From: JAKZVK01 sp965237575
GTDB taxonomy: Bacteria > Acidobacteriota > Terriglobia > Bryobacterales > UBA6623
Reading direction: 5' to 3'
NCBI GenBank assembly: GCA_965237575.1
Contig: CBDEGI010000004.1
Location: 1,612,001-1,676,000 of the forward strand
Length of the DNA: 64,000 nt
Shown: positions 7,695-17,173 of the stretch, piece by piece
Layout: every line of letters begins with the position of its first letter
How positions within the stretch are numbered: position 1 is the first letter of the stretch
Translations under genes and position numbers: made by a program
The notes under the pieces: generated by a model
Told to the model about the DNA's origin: nothing
What the model saw: the letters and a program-made list of their open reading frames with translations, nothing else
Database searches by the model: none

Positions 7695-8762
7695 ATGAAG
7701 CGATTCACCGTCAGTGCGTTGTTTGTCAGCTTGCTCGCCATGAGTTGGGTGCTCGGACATGATGCCGCCGGGGACGCGGCTTCCCACACAAGCGGGCAGG
7801 GCAAGATGACGTTTCGGGTGCTTTATACCTCGAGCCATCTGCCGCCGGAGGCACAGCAAGAAGAGGTGCTCAAGGCCGCGCATGGGGGCTTCGCGATCGA
7901 CCGCAGGCCGGGTAAGGGCGAGACCTACTTCGCGCTTCCGGGAGCCGGGATCATTCAGATCAGCGCGGACATGAAGAGCACCAAGATGCTCAACACAGAT
8001 CCTGGCATGCGCGACACGAACATGCACAACGCGACCATCTGGTACGCCAAGGATGGTACGCCGTTCCTGACGTTTCCGGGGAACGGCTCCGCGAAGGTCT
8101 ACACCACGACCATCGATGGAAAACTCGTGCATACGCTCGACGCGCCGGAAGGCGGCACCGATCTCGGTCACCCGGCGCCCAGCGACTACTTCGCCGGGGC
8201 GGGGAACTTCGTGCCGACCGACACCGAACAGCTTGACGGCCTGCTCTACGTGGCCACCGGCTATTCGAAGCTCGACTACGTGCTCACGGCGCGCATCCTC
8301 AGCACCAACCCGTTTAAGGCGGCCTGGCATGACCTTTCGTTCGGCGGCAAGGGCACCGGCGTCGGGCAGTTCGGCACCGGACACGGCATCACCGTTCCGG
8401 GGGGCACAAAGCGCATCGACGTCGCCGACCGCCTCCATGCCGAGATTGACCGCTTCACGCGCCATGGCCAATACATCTCGACCCTCGCCACGCCGTTGGG
8501 CTCGCTGCCGTGCGACATCGACTACCTGGAGGATTACGCGATTGTCGGGGCGCTACGCGGGCCCGATACCTCGAAGGGCGCGCCGATCTACATCTACGAG
8601 AACGACAAGCTGATCTCAACGGTGATGATCAAAGAGGATTTGGGGCTCGAGAAGTTCACGCACATTCACAATGCCGTGTTGCGGAAGCATGGGGGTAAGT
8701 ATTACGTGATCGCGCAGGCGTGGAACCCAGGTGACTTCGCGATTTTGGAGCAGGTGAACTAG
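7695..8762 (+). CDS. Secreted NHL/6-bladed beta-propeller-like protein
   Basis: A 355-residue exported protein. The ATG at 7695 is chosen because AGGAGGAGG ends about nine bases upstream and it gives a clean signal peptide (MKRFTVSALFVSLLAMSWVLG). Repeated motifs such as GAGIIQISADM, GNGSAKVYTT, GTKRIDVADRLHAEIDRFTRHGQYIST and HNAVLRKHGGKYYVIAQ are of the type seen in six-bladed propellers that read environmental ligands or act as secreted lyases. No catalytic residues are assignable. It has its own leader and no evident operon partner. Confidence 0.7.
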   Translation: MKRFTVSALFVSLLAMSWVLGHDAAGDAASHTSGQGKMTFRVLYTSSHLPPEAQQEEVLKAAHGGFAIDRRPGKGETYFALPGAGIIQISADMKSTKMLNTDPGMRDTNMHNATIWYAKDGTPFLTFPGNGSAKVYTTTIDGKLVHTLDAPEGGTDLGHPAPSDYFAGAGNFVPTDTEQLDGLLYVATGYSKLDYVLTARILSTNPFKAAWHDLSFGGKGTGVGQFGTGHGITVPGGTKRIDVADRLHAEIDRFTRHGQYISTLATPLGSLPCDIDYLEDYAIVGALRGPDTSKGAPIYIYENDKLISTVMIKEDLGLEKFTHIHNAVLRKHGGKYYVIAQAWNPGDFAILEQVN

Positions 8763-8828
8763 GACTGGGCGACCACCATCCGTCGTAGGTGGCCCCGGTT
8801 CGTGCCGGACCGCACCCTTGCCGGGACA

Positions 8829-8856
8829 GAGGCGCGGGTGTAAACCCGCGCGCCTC
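8829..8856. repeat. GC-rich hairpin between convergent genes
   Basis: GAGGCGCGGGT pairs with ACCCGCGCGCCTC around a three-base loop, with one two-base bulge. It lies between convergent genes ending at 8762 and 8916. No T-run follows, so it is either a repeat of the intergenic palindrome class or a weak bidirectional terminator. Confidence 0.5.
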
Positions 8857-8915
8857 CCTCGAGGTGCTACTTCTATTTGGTCCGCCGACCCCGCTGACCT
8901 GCGATCGAAAAGCCC

Positions 8916-10133
8916 TTACTCCGCCCGGACGTCGTAGCAATACAACGTGTCCTGGTCACGCAGGTAAAGCCGGCCGTTGGCGATCACCGGCAGGGTCCAG
9001 GTGGGGTAGTCGCCGCGGCCGATCGAGAACCGCGACTTCTCGCGATAGCCCTCGGGCGTGGCCTCGGCCAGCCCTACCACGCCGTCTTCGCTGAGCAGGT
9101 AGAGTTGTTCCCGGTTGGCGATGACCTGGCCCTTGCCGACCGAGCGGTCCTTCCAGGCGACCTTTCCGGTTTTGAAATCCATGCAGGTCAGCGTGCGGCT
9201 GGAGTAGCCGTAGAGGTGATCGCCGATCAGCACGGCGGTCGAGTAGTGGTTGCGCATGTCGCGGTTGAAGTAGACTTCCTCGACATCGACGCCGCCATCG
9301 GTGGCGACAAATTTCAGCAGTGCGCACCCGGTGCCGTAGTCACTCGAGACGAATACGTGGCCGTCGTGAACGATCGGCGTAGCCACGTTGGCCGTGCTGT
9401 TCGACACGCGATCGTAGCGCCACAGCAGCTTGCCGTCGTCCTCGCGGACGCCGATCGCCGCTTCGCCCGTCAGCACGACGTAGAACCGCACGCCGCCGAA
9501 CTCGGTGACCACCGCCGAAGAGTACCCCGCCTCGTCGCTCTGTGACTTCCAGATCACGTTGCCGTTGGCGCGGTCGAGCGAGACGACCGAGGCGCCGCCG
9601 CCCCCTGCGTTGACGATGATGCGGCCCCCATCGATCAAGGGCGATTCGCTGAGGCCCCAGTTGATGTTGCGCGCGTTGAATCGCTCGAGGAGGTTGGTGG
9701 TCCAAAGCTGCTTGCCCTGGGCGGGATCGAGCGCGATGAGAGCGCCGTTCGAGCCGAGGGCGTAGACCGTGCCGTCGTTGACCGTCGGGGTGCCTCGCGG
9801 GCCGGAGCCGCGGCGATTGCTATAGCTACCACCGTTGTTCGTCTCCCAGAGCTTCTCGCCCGTGGCCTCGTCGAGCGCCATCACCGCCTGGCGCGAGCCG
9901 AACTGCCCCTGGGTGTAGACGCGTCCGCCGGCGACGGCCACCGAGGCGTAGCCATCGCCGAGCCCGGTCGCTTTCCACACAAGCGGCGGGCCCCCTGCCG
10001 GCCACTCCGCGAGCAGGTCGGTTTCGGAGGAAATCCCGTCGCGTTCGGGGCCGCGCCATTGAGGCCAGTCCGCGGCGGCGAGGGGGAGCAGAATGCATAG
10101 GAAAGGCGCGCACAAACGGGCCGTTCGGTTCAT
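8916..10133 (-). CDS. Secreted PQQ-like beta-propeller protein
   Basis: A 405-residue exported protein with PQQ-like (BamB/quinoprotein type) propeller repeats. It has a short signal peptide (LCAPFLCILLPLAAA), then the WPQWRGPERDGIS opening common to this group in Acidobacteria and Planctomycetes. Blade motifs recur: GGRVYTQGQ, ALDEATGEKLWET, ALDPAQGKQLWTT, LDRANGNVIWKS, DDGKLLWRYDR, DFKTGKVAWKD. No enzyme active site is apparent, so it is more likely a structural or binding protein than a quinoprotein dehydrogenase. Confidence 0.88.
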   Translation of the reverse strand: MNRTARLCAPFLCILLPLAAADWPQWRGPERDGISSETDLLAEWPAGGPPLVWKATGLGDGYASVAVAGGRVYTQGQFGSRQAVMALDEATGEKLWETNNGGSYSNRRGSGPRGTPTVNDGTVYALGSNGALIALDPAQGKQLWTTNLLERFNARNINWGLSESPLIDGGRIIVNAGGGGASVVSLDRANGNVIWKSQSDEAGYSSAVVTEFGGVRFYVVLTGEAAIGVREDDGKLLWRYDRVSNSTANVATPIVHDGHVFVSSDYGTGCALLKFVATDGGVDVEEVYFNRDMRNHYSTAVLIGDHLYGYSSRTLTCMDFKTGKVAWKDRSVGKGQVIANREQLYLLSEDGVVGLAEATPEGYREKSRFSIGRGDYPTWTLPVIANGRLYLRDQDTLYCYDVRAE

Positions 10134-10290
10134 TGCGAGCAGTATACCAATGGGCGGGAAGGCATTTGTCGGGAATCAAAGTGAATCGCAATCCGTCCGT
10201 AAGACTAGCTGGAGGTTGCGTTGTGCCGCCCTCACGACGCGTCGGGTGCCGAATGCCGGACCGCGCCCTCGTTGCCATTCGTTGCATCTC

Positions 10291-10318
10291 AACGCGGGCT
10301 CACGCCCGCGGCTCTGAG
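10291..10318 (+). repeat. Intergenic palindromic repeat, REP-like family A
   Basis: AACGCGGGCTCACGCCCGCG followed by GCTCTGAG. It is one member of a family also seen at 17817, 17931, 18973, 33159 and 40551: a CGCAGGC/GCCTGCG stem of seven to eight base pairs with a three to four base loop, and a conserved GGCTCTGAG tail. Confidence 0.8.
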
Positions 10319-10338
10319 TGGCCGTTCGGGCGAAAGCG

Positions 10339-10344
10339 TATAAT
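10339..10344 (+). promoter_or_regulatory. Candidate -10 box (TATAAT)
   Basis: A perfect TATAAT 19 bases before the ATG at 10363. No convincing TTGACA is seen at the expected distance, so this is a partial match only. Confidence 0.4.
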
Positions 10345-10362
10345 TAGGACCAGTTCTCTGGC

Positions 10363-10836
10363 ATGACCGACATCAACCACCGCTTGCGTAGCGTGTTTCT
10401 TGCCGCTGTGCTGCTTTCTAACGGCCTGCCGGTCGCCCCTTTGTGGGGGGCGCTGACCGGTAGTGAGGTGTCCTGTCCGCAACATGGACGAGCGTGCGTG
10501 TGCGCTGAGAAATGTGCGCGGGCGGCTCACGAACATTCCAAGCCGCCAGAGCTCCCAAAGCCGACCGAGTCCCCGAAGCCGGCCTGCCATCGGCAGACGG
10601 TCGAAGCTCCCGAGGCTGTACCCGCCGAGAACGAGAGCCCGGCCGAGGGCTGTGCCATGAAAAGCTGCGGACCCGAGACGGAATGGGCCGCGGCGACCGG
10701 CGAGACACGCTATCTACCGGACCGCACTCTAGCGGATGGTGTGTACTTTCCCGCCGAGGGAGCACCTCTGCCAGAGACCACAGCCCGCTTTCGCTCGCTT
10801 CGCCCTTCTCCCCCCGTACCTCCTCCTCAGGTTTGA
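10363..10836 (+). CDS. Secreted Cys/Pro-rich protein of unknown function
   Basis: A 157-residue protein with an N-terminal hydrophobic segment (FLAAVLLSNGLPVAPLWGA) that predicts export. The mature part is rich in Cys, His, Pro and Glu: SCPQHGRACVCAEKCARAAHEH, a KPPELPKPTESPKP linker, ACHRQ and EGCAMKSCG. Clustered Cys and His suggest metal binding, but this is inference. It sits 175 bases before a TonB receptor on the same strand, and the BNR protein two genes on has a CPCC motif, so the three may form a metal- or cofactor-related unit. No known family recognised. Confidence 0.65.
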   Translation: MTDINHRLRSVFLAAVLLSNGLPVAPLWGALTGSEVSCPQHGRACVCAEKCARAAHEHSKPPELPKPTESPKPACHRQTVEAPEAVPAENESPAEGCAMKSCGPETEWAAATGETRYLPDRTLADGVYFPAEGAPLPETTARFRSLRPSPPVPPPQV

Positions 10837-11011
10837 CTGCACTTCCCTGGGTCTCGCTACAGACCCTTCCCTGAAGCAACCAACGTGTGGATGGCCGCGA
10901 TGGGCCATCGTTGATTCGTCCGTGGGCGCACCCTCCCGGTGACAGCCCGCTGACCGTTGCAGTCAAACCGCTGTTTGAACCGTTTTGAAGGCCAAAACGG
11001 GGGAGGAAGCA

Positions 11012-13951
11012 ATGAGCATGGCAGTTTTGGGGAAAGGCCTCGCGTGTTTCCTAGTCGTGTTGGGCCTATCAGCCGGATGGAATGCCGGCCGCGCCCAAAA
11101 CATCAAGGCGGCCGTCTCGGGAACGGTCGTCGACGCCCAGGGCGCGGTCGTGCCCGAGGCCGACGTTCGCATCCGAGACGTCGAGAAAGACTTGACGCGT
11201 GAGGTGAAGTCCGACTCCGAAGGGCGGTTCTTCCAGCCTGCGCTCGAACCCGGAACCTATGAGGTCACGGTGACCAGGGCCGGGTTCGCGACGTATCAAA
11301 GCGCGGAGTTTCCTCTGTTGGTGGGAGCATCCGTGAGTTTGCATATCGAATTGCGGATCGGCGACTTGGAGACCTCCATCGAGGTGGTCGCCAAAGCCCC
11401 TTCGACGTTGCAGGTCGACGACACCAAGCAGTCTCGGAGTTACAGCCGCGCCGAGATGAACGACCTGCCGGTACAAGCCGGCGGGATGGGCCGCAACTTC
11501 TACACGCAGGCGTTGACGACGCCGGGGGCGTCCCTGTCTCTGCTGGCGCACCGGCCCTTCGCGGTCAGCGGCCAGCGCCCGCGCAACAACAACTACTTGA
11601 TCGATTCGGTCGAGACCAACGATGCGCGAACGGGCATGATCGCGGGCCGGGGCGTGACGGAGCAGTTGATCAGCCAAGAAGCCGTGCAGAGCTTCGAGTT
11701 GATCAGCCACAACTTCAAGGCCGAATACGGACGCAACTCGGGCTCGATCGTCAGCCTGGTGAGCAAGTCAGGCAGCAACGACTTTCACGGCAGCGGCTTC
11801 TGGTTTCACAACAACTCCTCGCTGCGGGCTCGCAATCCCTTCGAGAGCCAGAAGACGACGCAACTCTCCAACTTGGCCGGCTTCACCGTGGGCGGGCCCA
11901 TCGTCAAGAACAAAGCCTACTTCTTCGGCAACTACGAAACCTTCCGTCCCCGCGGCAATGAACTGGCCACCTTCCAGACCCTCACCGAAGCCGAACGGGC
12001 CCGCGCCGTGCCCTCGGTACAAGCTCTGGCGGACTTGTACCCCCGCTCGCCTAACGGCTCGCGCATCGTGACGCAGGGCGTTCCGCGCACGGTAAACCAG
12101 CACACCTATATGTTTCGGACGGACATCTTGCTCTCGCCGAGGCAGACGATGATGCTTCGCACCAACTACACCGACGGCGTGACCGACTCCGACGCCATCG
12201 GCAACACCGTGAAGAGCCGTGTCGAGATTCACAACCAGACCCGCAGTGTGGCGGCTCACCACACCTACGCGTTCAATCCGAGCGCGCTCAACGAGCTGCG
12301 GCTGGGGTACAGCCGCCAGACCGAAGACGATGCATTTATCGATTCGCCTCTTCTCGGCGACCCCGCTGTCAACGGGGATATCGGCTTCATGATTGTGCCC
12401 GGGTTGAGTCTGGCGGGTCCGCTGTCGTTCCTGGGGCGGCAGAATTTCCAGAACAACTATCAACTCACCGACGACCTGTCGATGACGCGCGGGCGGCATA
12501 ACCTGAAGTTCGGCTCTGCGCTGCGGCGGGTCGAGGTCAACGGTGGCGCGGTCAACAACGGCTTCCGCGGGCAGATCTTCTTCCCCAACATCAACGCCTT
12601 TCTGGCCGGCCAGCCTCTGACCTACAACCGCAACATCGGCAACCCCTTGATCGGCCTGCGCCGCTGGGAGTGGCACAGCTACCTGCAAGACGACTGGAAG
12701 ATTTCCGAGAACCTGACGCTGAACCTCGGCGTTCGCTACGAGTTGAATACGGCGCCGTCGGAATCCCACGACCGCATCCCCGAGGAGTTCCGCTTCAAGA
12801 CCGACCGCAACAACGTCACGCCACGCTTCGGTCTGGCCTGGTCGCCGGGGGAGAAGACCGTGGTGCGCGCCGGATACGGAATCTTTTACAACGCGCTGGA
12901 GATGGCCTTCCTCGGGTTGACGCGCTTCAACCCGCCGCTGTTGACGAACCTCTCGGCTTTCCGCCCTTCGTTCCCGGACCTGCTGGCCGGGGCGCGCGAG
13001 TCGACGCCGAGCGGACTGGTCATTCCCGCCGAGGGCAGCCTGACACCCTACGCCCAGCACATCAACTTCACCGTCGAACGCGAGTTGTGGAATCCGGGCT
13101 CGACTCTGAGCGTCGCCTATGTGGGGACGCTTGGGCGCAAGCTGTCGCGCACGCGCCGGCCGAACGGGGGCGAGAACCTGTCGCAGGAGGAGCGGCCCGA
13201 TCCCAGCGTGGGTGTAGTGAATCGGCTGGAGACATCGTCCTCATCGACCTACCACGCGTTGCAGATGGGGCTGACCCAGCGCTTCGCGTCGGGCTTTCTG
13301 TTGCGCGCCGCTTACACCTATTCGCGGTTCCTTGACGATGTTTCAGAGTTCGCCGAGTCCAACCAGAGGCTGGACCGTTCGATCCTGCCGCTCGACGAGA
13401 CGAATCTTGCGCTCGATCGCGGGCTGTCCGACTTCCACATCCCGCACGCGTTCAACTTTACGTACCTCTATGAGCTGCCTTGGATGCGCCAGGACCGCTG
13501 GTTGGGCGGCTGGTCGCTGTCCGGCGTGACGACGCTGCAGTCCGGCCGGCCGTACAGCCTGTTCAGCGGAACCAATAACCCCACTGGCAGCGACAACAAC
13601 CGTATCCACGAGCCGGCGGGCTCGCTGATTCGCGACGCGTCGTCGAACATACCGGTTCGTCTGGCGGAGGGCTTTACCAAGGCGCATGTCACACCCGCGG
13701 AGGGCACTCTCGGCACCCTCGGACGAAATACCGAACGTAGCGACACCCTGTTGAGTTGGAATGTCTCGGTTTCGAAGAATTTCAGCATCGACGAGACCAA
13801 GAAGGTGCAGATCCGCGGAGAGTTCTTCAACCTTTTCAATACGACGAACTTCGATGTCGTCGACAACATTTTGACCTCGCCCAACTTTGGGCGGGCGCTG
13901 GAGGCGTTCGACCCCCGCCGCGTTCAGCTCGCGCTGCGGTTTGTGTTCTAG
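11012..13951 (+). CDS. Oar-like TonB-dependent receptor with carboxypeptidase-regulatory domain
   Basis: A 979-residue outer-membrane receptor. GGAGGAA directly before ATG 11012 decides the start over an in-frame 10985. A signal peptide (LACFLVVLGLSAGWNAGRA) is followed by a CarbopepD_reg_2-like Ig domain (VSGTVVDAQGAVVPEADVRIRD), a plug domain (SGQRPRNNNYLIDSV, EYGRNSGSIVSLVSKSG) and a long beta-barrel ending in an aromatic residue (QLALRFVF). Such proteins are hugely expanded in Acidobacteriota and mostly lack known substrates. It is cotranscribed with the BNR protein nine bases downstream, suggesting a surface-binding plus uptake pair. Confidence 0.9.
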   Translation: MSMAVLGKGLACFLVVLGLSAGWNAGRAQNIKAAVSGTVVDAQGAVVPEADVRIRDVEKDLTREVKSDSEGRFFQPALEPGTYEVTVTRAGFATYQSAEFPLLVGASVSLHIELRIGDLETSIEVVAKAPSTLQVDDTKQSRSYSRAEMNDLPVQAGGMGRNFYTQALTTPGASLSLLAHRPFAVSGQRPRNNNYLIDSVETNDARTGMIAGRGVTEQLISQEAVQSFELISHNFKAEYGRNSGSIVSLVSKSGSNDFHGSGFWFHNNSSLRARNPFESQKTTQLSNLAGFTVGGPIVKNKAYFFGNYETFRPRGNELATFQTLTEAERARAVPSVQALADLYPRSPNGSRIVTQGVPRTVNQHTYMFRTDILLSPRQTMMLRTNYTDGVTDSDAIGNTVKSRVEIHNQTRSVAAHHTYAFNPSALNELRLGYSRQTEDDAFIDSPLLGDPAVNGDIGFMIVPGLSLAGPLSFLGRQNFQNNYQLTDDLSMTRGRHNLKFGSALRRVEVNGGAVNNGFRGQIFFPNINAFLAGQPLTYNRNIGNPLIGLRRWEWHSYLQDDWKISENLTLNLGVRYELNTAPSESHDRIPEEFRFKTDRNNVTPRFGLAWSPGEKTVVRAGYGIFYNALEMAFLGLTRFNPPLLTNLSAFRPSFPDLLAGARESTPSGLVIPAEGSLTPYAQHINFTVERELWNPGSTLSVAYVGTLGRKLSRTRRPNGGENLSQEERPDPSVGVVNRLETSSSSTYHALQMGLTQRFASGFLLRAAYTYSRFLDDVSEFAESNQRLDRSILPLDETNLALDRGLSDFHIPHAFNFTYLYELPWMRQDRWLGGWSLSGVTTLQSGRPYSLFSGTNNPTGSDNNRIHEPAGSLIRDASSNIPVRLAEGFTKAHVTPAEGTLGTLGRNTERSDTLLSWNVSVSKNFSIDETKKVQIRGEFFNLFNTTNFDVVDNILTSPNFGRALEAFDPRRVQLALRFVF

Positions 13952-13960
13952 GAGACGATC

Positions 13961-15256
13961 ATGAAAGCAAGAACGATAGGCTTCACACTGATCACGCTGA
14001 TCACGCTGATCACGCTGACCTCGGTGTTCGTGCTGTTGGCTGCATCGGGCGCTCCCGGGGGCTCGGGCGGCTACCGGTTCGAGCCGCAACCGAGCACGCC
14101 CCTCGCCATGTATGGAGCACCCACGCGAGATCCGAAACTGGCTCTACGGGCGTCCGGAGCCGTCTACATGCTGGCCGTCCAGGGCGATCACGGTCACTCG
14201 CGCCTGGGGCTCGCCATTTCCAACGATGGCGGCGACTCTTTTGCGCCGCCGGTGCCGATCAGCGCCAAAGAGGCCCGGGTCAGCTCGCACGGGGAGAACA
14301 GCCCGAGTTTCGCTTTTGGCCGCTCCACCGAGATGTACGCTCTTTGGGAGGAGAGCACCGGCGAAGGCATGGGGACCAACTTGATGTTTGCCCGCTCGCT
14401 ACGCTTCGGACACTCCTGGGATGAGCCGCTTCGCGTCACCGACAAAGAGAAGCCCTCAACCAACGCCTTCTCGTCGATGGCCGTCTCGCCGCGCGGTGAC
14501 GTCTACGCCGTCTGGCTCGACGGGCGCGACCGCAAGATGGGGCCGCCGGGCACGTCGGCCGTCTACCTGGCGAAGTCCGAGGACCGCGGTGTGACGTTCG
14601 GAAAGAATGTCCGCGTCGCGACGGGCGTGTGCCCGTGTTGCCGGCCGACCCTGGGCTTCGGTCCCGGCGGAGAAGTGCACGTTTCGTGGAGACACGTCTT
14701 CCCGGGACACATCCGCGACATGGTGGTCGCCACCTCAGCGGACGCAGGGGCCACCTTCTCGGAACCCGTCCGCGCGGCCGAAGACGGCTGGAAGATCAAC
14801 GGGTGCCCGCACTCCGGCGCGAGCATGGCGAGCACGGGTAATCGGCTCTACGTCACCTGGTATTCAGACGGTGATGGGTCGAACCCGGGCGTCCGGCTGG
14901 CGTGGTCCGACGACGGAGCCAAGAGCTTTTCGCAGCCGGCCGTTGTGTCGCGCGACATTCTCGATGCCAACCACCCGGCCCTGACGCTTGCCGGGGACGG
15001 GCGCTTGCTGCTGACGTTCCAGGGCCGCGACCCGGTGAAGAAGTCGGGCTGGAACCCGGCGGGGGCGTACCTGGTCGAGATCAGCCCCGAGGGCCATGCG
15101 GGCGTACCGCAGGCCATTTCGGGACATGCCAAGGCGATCTCCTATCCGGCTGTCGCCGGCGGTACAGTAGGCCGCGTGTATGTTGCCTGGACCGAGCGCG
15201 GCGCGAAGGGTCCGCAGATTCACCTGACGCGCGGGCGCCTGTCGACTAAAGGGTAG
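13961..15256 (+). CDS. Secreted BNR/sialidase-like repeat protein with CPCC motif
   Basis: A 431-residue exported protein. The signal peptide contains LITLITLITLT, encoded by three near-identical 9-bp repeats (about 13990-14016). The mature protein has Asp-box/BNR-type repeats: SNDGGDSFAPP, SEDRGVTFGKN, SADAGATFSEP, SDDGAKSFSQP, the pattern of a six-bladed sialidase-fold propeller. A GVCPCCRPTLGF motif sits near residue 225 and NGCPHSG near 283. It lacks an evident sialidase arginine triad, so glycosidase activity is doubtful. It starts nine bases after the TonB receptor stop and very likely shares its transcript. Confidence 0.8.
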   Translation: MKARTIGFTLITLITLITLTSVFVLLAASGAPGGSGGYRFEPQPSTPLAMYGAPTRDPKLALRASGAVYMLAVQGDHGHSRLGLAISNDGGDSFAPPVPISAKEARVSSHGENSPSFAFGRSTEMYALWEESTGEGMGTNLMFARSLRFGHSWDEPLRVTDKEKPSTNAFSSMAVSPRGDVYAVWLDGRDRKMGPPGTSAVYLAKSEDRGVTFGKNVRVATGVCPCCRPTLGFGPGGEVHVSWRHVFPGHIRDMVVATSADAGATFSEPVRAAEDGWKINGCPHSGASMASTGNRLYVTWYSDGDGSNPGVRLAWSDDGAKSFSQPAVVSRDILDANHPALTLAGDGRLLLTFQGRDPVKKSGWNPAGAYLVEISPEGHAGVPQAISGHAKAISYPAVAGGTVGRVYVAWTERGAKGPQIHLTRGRLSTKG

Positions 15257-15370
15257 TGGCTCAATTTGATTCCAGGATAGCGAAGAAAGTTCAGTTTCGT
15301 GTCGGTTTTCGGCCGCCGGGCTTGACACTGGGTGTCAGCACTGAGGGGCGTTTAGCGCCCCTCAGTTCCG

Positions 15371-15412
15371 CGGATCTCAAAACCGAGGAATCGGCTCTCG
15401 GCAAGCCGGAGG
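15371..15412 (+). repeat. Intergenic repeat, family B
   Basis: CGGATCTCAAAACCGAGGAA followed by TCGGCTCTCGGCAAGCC. Related copies occur near 6927 (partial), 31397-31420 (inverted) and 34758-34793. The CCGAG...CTCGG arms form a short stem. The spacer 15257-15448 holds nothing else recognisable. Confidence 0.6.
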
Positions 15413-15448
15413 CTTACGCCACATGCGCTTCGAGTCATCGCAACAGCG

Positions 15449-16858
15449 TCACGCCTGCGGCATCGGCCTCGTCAGGGCAATCTCCTCACCCGCGGAGAGT
15501 CCTGACAGCACAACGGCCTGCACTTCGTTGCGCTCGCCGATCTCGATCTCGCGCTCGGTGAAGTCCTCGCCCGCGCGTACGTAGACGAAGGCCTTGCCGT
15601 CGCGGTGCTCCACGGCAGCGTCCGGCACAAGCAGCGCGTCTGCCTTCTGCTCGAGCACGACATCGGCGCTGGCCGAGAGGTCGGGGATAACCCTCTTGTC
15701 GGCCCCATCGATCGACACTTCAATGCCCACGAGCTTGACGTAGGCGTCGCGGTTGCTGCGGCTCCAGCGTGAGCCGCCGCCGGTACTACTGGCCATGGCG
15801 CTAATGGCGGTCACCCGGCCCGGCAAGAGCAGGTCCGGATAGGCGTCAAGCCGGATCTCCGCCTTTTGGCCAAGCCGTACTTTCTGGCTGTCGACTTGGT
15901 TGACGACCCCGTTGACGACCATCTTCGAAAGGTCGACGACACGCATGAAAAACGTGCCTGGGCTGACCTGGTCGCCGGTTTCCACCTGTTCAAACTGTCC
16001 GCCGCCACGATAGAGCGACTCCATGACGACGAGGCCGCCCACCGGCGTACGGGTGTTGAGCCGCTCGAGGTCGTTCATGTGCCGGCGCACGTGCAAAGCG
16101 TCTTTGTCCGACACAAGCTCCAGGCTGCGAATCTCGGCGGCGTCGGCGGTCTGCTGAAGTTTCAGCTCCTGCTCGAGATGAAGGAAGTTGGCCTTGGTCT
16201 CTTCGACGGCGAGCTTCAGTTTCTCGGCTTCGATCTCGGAGCGCACTTCGGCGGTGCCCAGATCCAACTCGGCCTTTTCCCATTCCGCCTTGGCCACCCG
16301 CAGCAACTGCCGCTGGGTCTCCTCTTCGATCATGATCTCGGCTCCGCGCTTCTCGACCGCCGATTTCGATTGCGTCAGTTCGGACCGTTTGTCGTCGATG
16401 TGGTCCTCGAGCCAGCGATTCTCGAACGTGCCCACCACCGAATTCGCCTCGATGACCGAACCCGCGTCGGCCAACTCGATCAAGGTCAGCGACCGGCGGC
16501 CCTCGCTGCCGCCGCGCATGCGGGGCGCCCGGATGGCGGCGAATCGTTTGGCGGCGATCGTCCCGCTCACGCGCAGACTCCGCCGGAATTGCTCGAACTC
16601 GACCTTGGCGGTTGGTACCGAGGTCATGCCGCCCTGCGTGCCTGGAGAGAAAATCTGGTCGCGTCCGGCCCAAACGCCGATCCCAACGCCGGCGGCCAGC
16701 ACCAGCGTCAAGCCCCACGCCAGGCGGGTGTTCGGACGCTGGGGCGGCTTCGGCGCGGATGGCTCGAGGCTAGGGCCTCGGGGGACCGGCTCGGTCTCCT
16801 GCGGCAACGCCGGACTGGTACTGAAAAATCGGCCCCAGGGCAAGCTAGTCGAGTTCAT
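15449..16858 (-). CDS. HlyD-family periplasmic efflux adaptor
   Basis: A 469-residue membrane-fusion protein. Start at 16858 is favoured by GAGGTG eight bases upstream. It has an N-terminal cytoplasmic Pro-rich stretch, one membrane segment (LAWGLTLVLAAGVGIGVWAG), a lipoyl-like half (TLIELADAGSVIEANSVVGTFE), a long coiled-coil hairpin rich in Glu/Lys (about residues 150-270), the second half-lipoyl (NTRTPVGGLVVMESLYRGG) and a beta-barrel (QKVRLGQKAEIRLDAYPDLLLPGRV). Such adaptors bridge an inner-membrane exporter and an outer-membrane channel. No partner pump is adjacent. Confidence 0.88.
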   Translation of the reverse strand: MNSTSLPWGRFFSTSPALPQETEPVPRGPSLEPSAPKPPQRPNTRLAWGLTLVLAAGVGIGVWAGRDQIFSPGTQGGMTSVPTAKVEFEQFRRSLRVSGTIAAKRFAAIRAPRMRGGSEGRRSLTLIELADAGSVIEANSVVGTFENRWLEDHIDDKRSELTQSKSAVEKRGAEIMIEEETQRQLLRVAKAEWEKAELDLGTAEVRSEIEAEKLKLAVEETKANFLHLEQELKLQQTADAAEIRSLELVSDKDALHVRRHMNDLERLNTRTPVGGLVVMESLYRGGGQFEQVETGDQVSPGTFFMRVVDLSKMVVNGVVNQVDSQKVRLGQKAEIRLDAYPDLLLPGRVTAISAMASSTGGGSRWSRSNRDAYVKLVGIEVSIDGADKRVIPDLSASADVVLEQKADALLVPDAAVEHRDGKAFVYVRAGEDFTEREIEIGERNEVQAVVLSGLSAGEEIALTRPMPQA

Positions 16859-17173
16859 GACCAACACCTCGCTCCGTGCGGCCAAACGCCGCCAACACAT
16901 ATTTCACTCAGAGTTTACCAGACGCGCACGACACCTAAGTCGCTACTTTTCAAGGCGGTCGGCGGCAAGGGAAGGTTACGGCTTTACGCCAGCCTCAGGA
17001 CGCATCATCGGTGGCAGCCTGACACTCCCGGTGGTGTAAGATGGTGGATTACCCAAGGTGCCCCGCCACGAGCTGCGTCGCCACGACCTGTGTCGCCGGC
17101 CAGCGCGCCGGACCCCATACGGAACGCAATCACCAAACAACACGATAAGGAAACACGACAAGGAGCTGACCCC
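16859..17173. other. Divergent spacer between efflux adaptor and sodA
   Basis: 315 bases without a gene. It must hold the promoters for both divergent genes. No clear -10/-35 pair or operator palindrome was recognised. The AAGGAG ribosome site for sodA lies at about 17159-17164. Confidence 0.5.

Noticed and set aside
8829..8856. A canonical intrinsic terminator
   Set aside because: The hairpin has no following T-run on either strand.
11069..13060. Long open frames on the minus strand under the TonB receptor
   Set aside because: They are Arg/Gly/His-rich shadow frames typical of GC-rich coding DNA and have no recognisable product.
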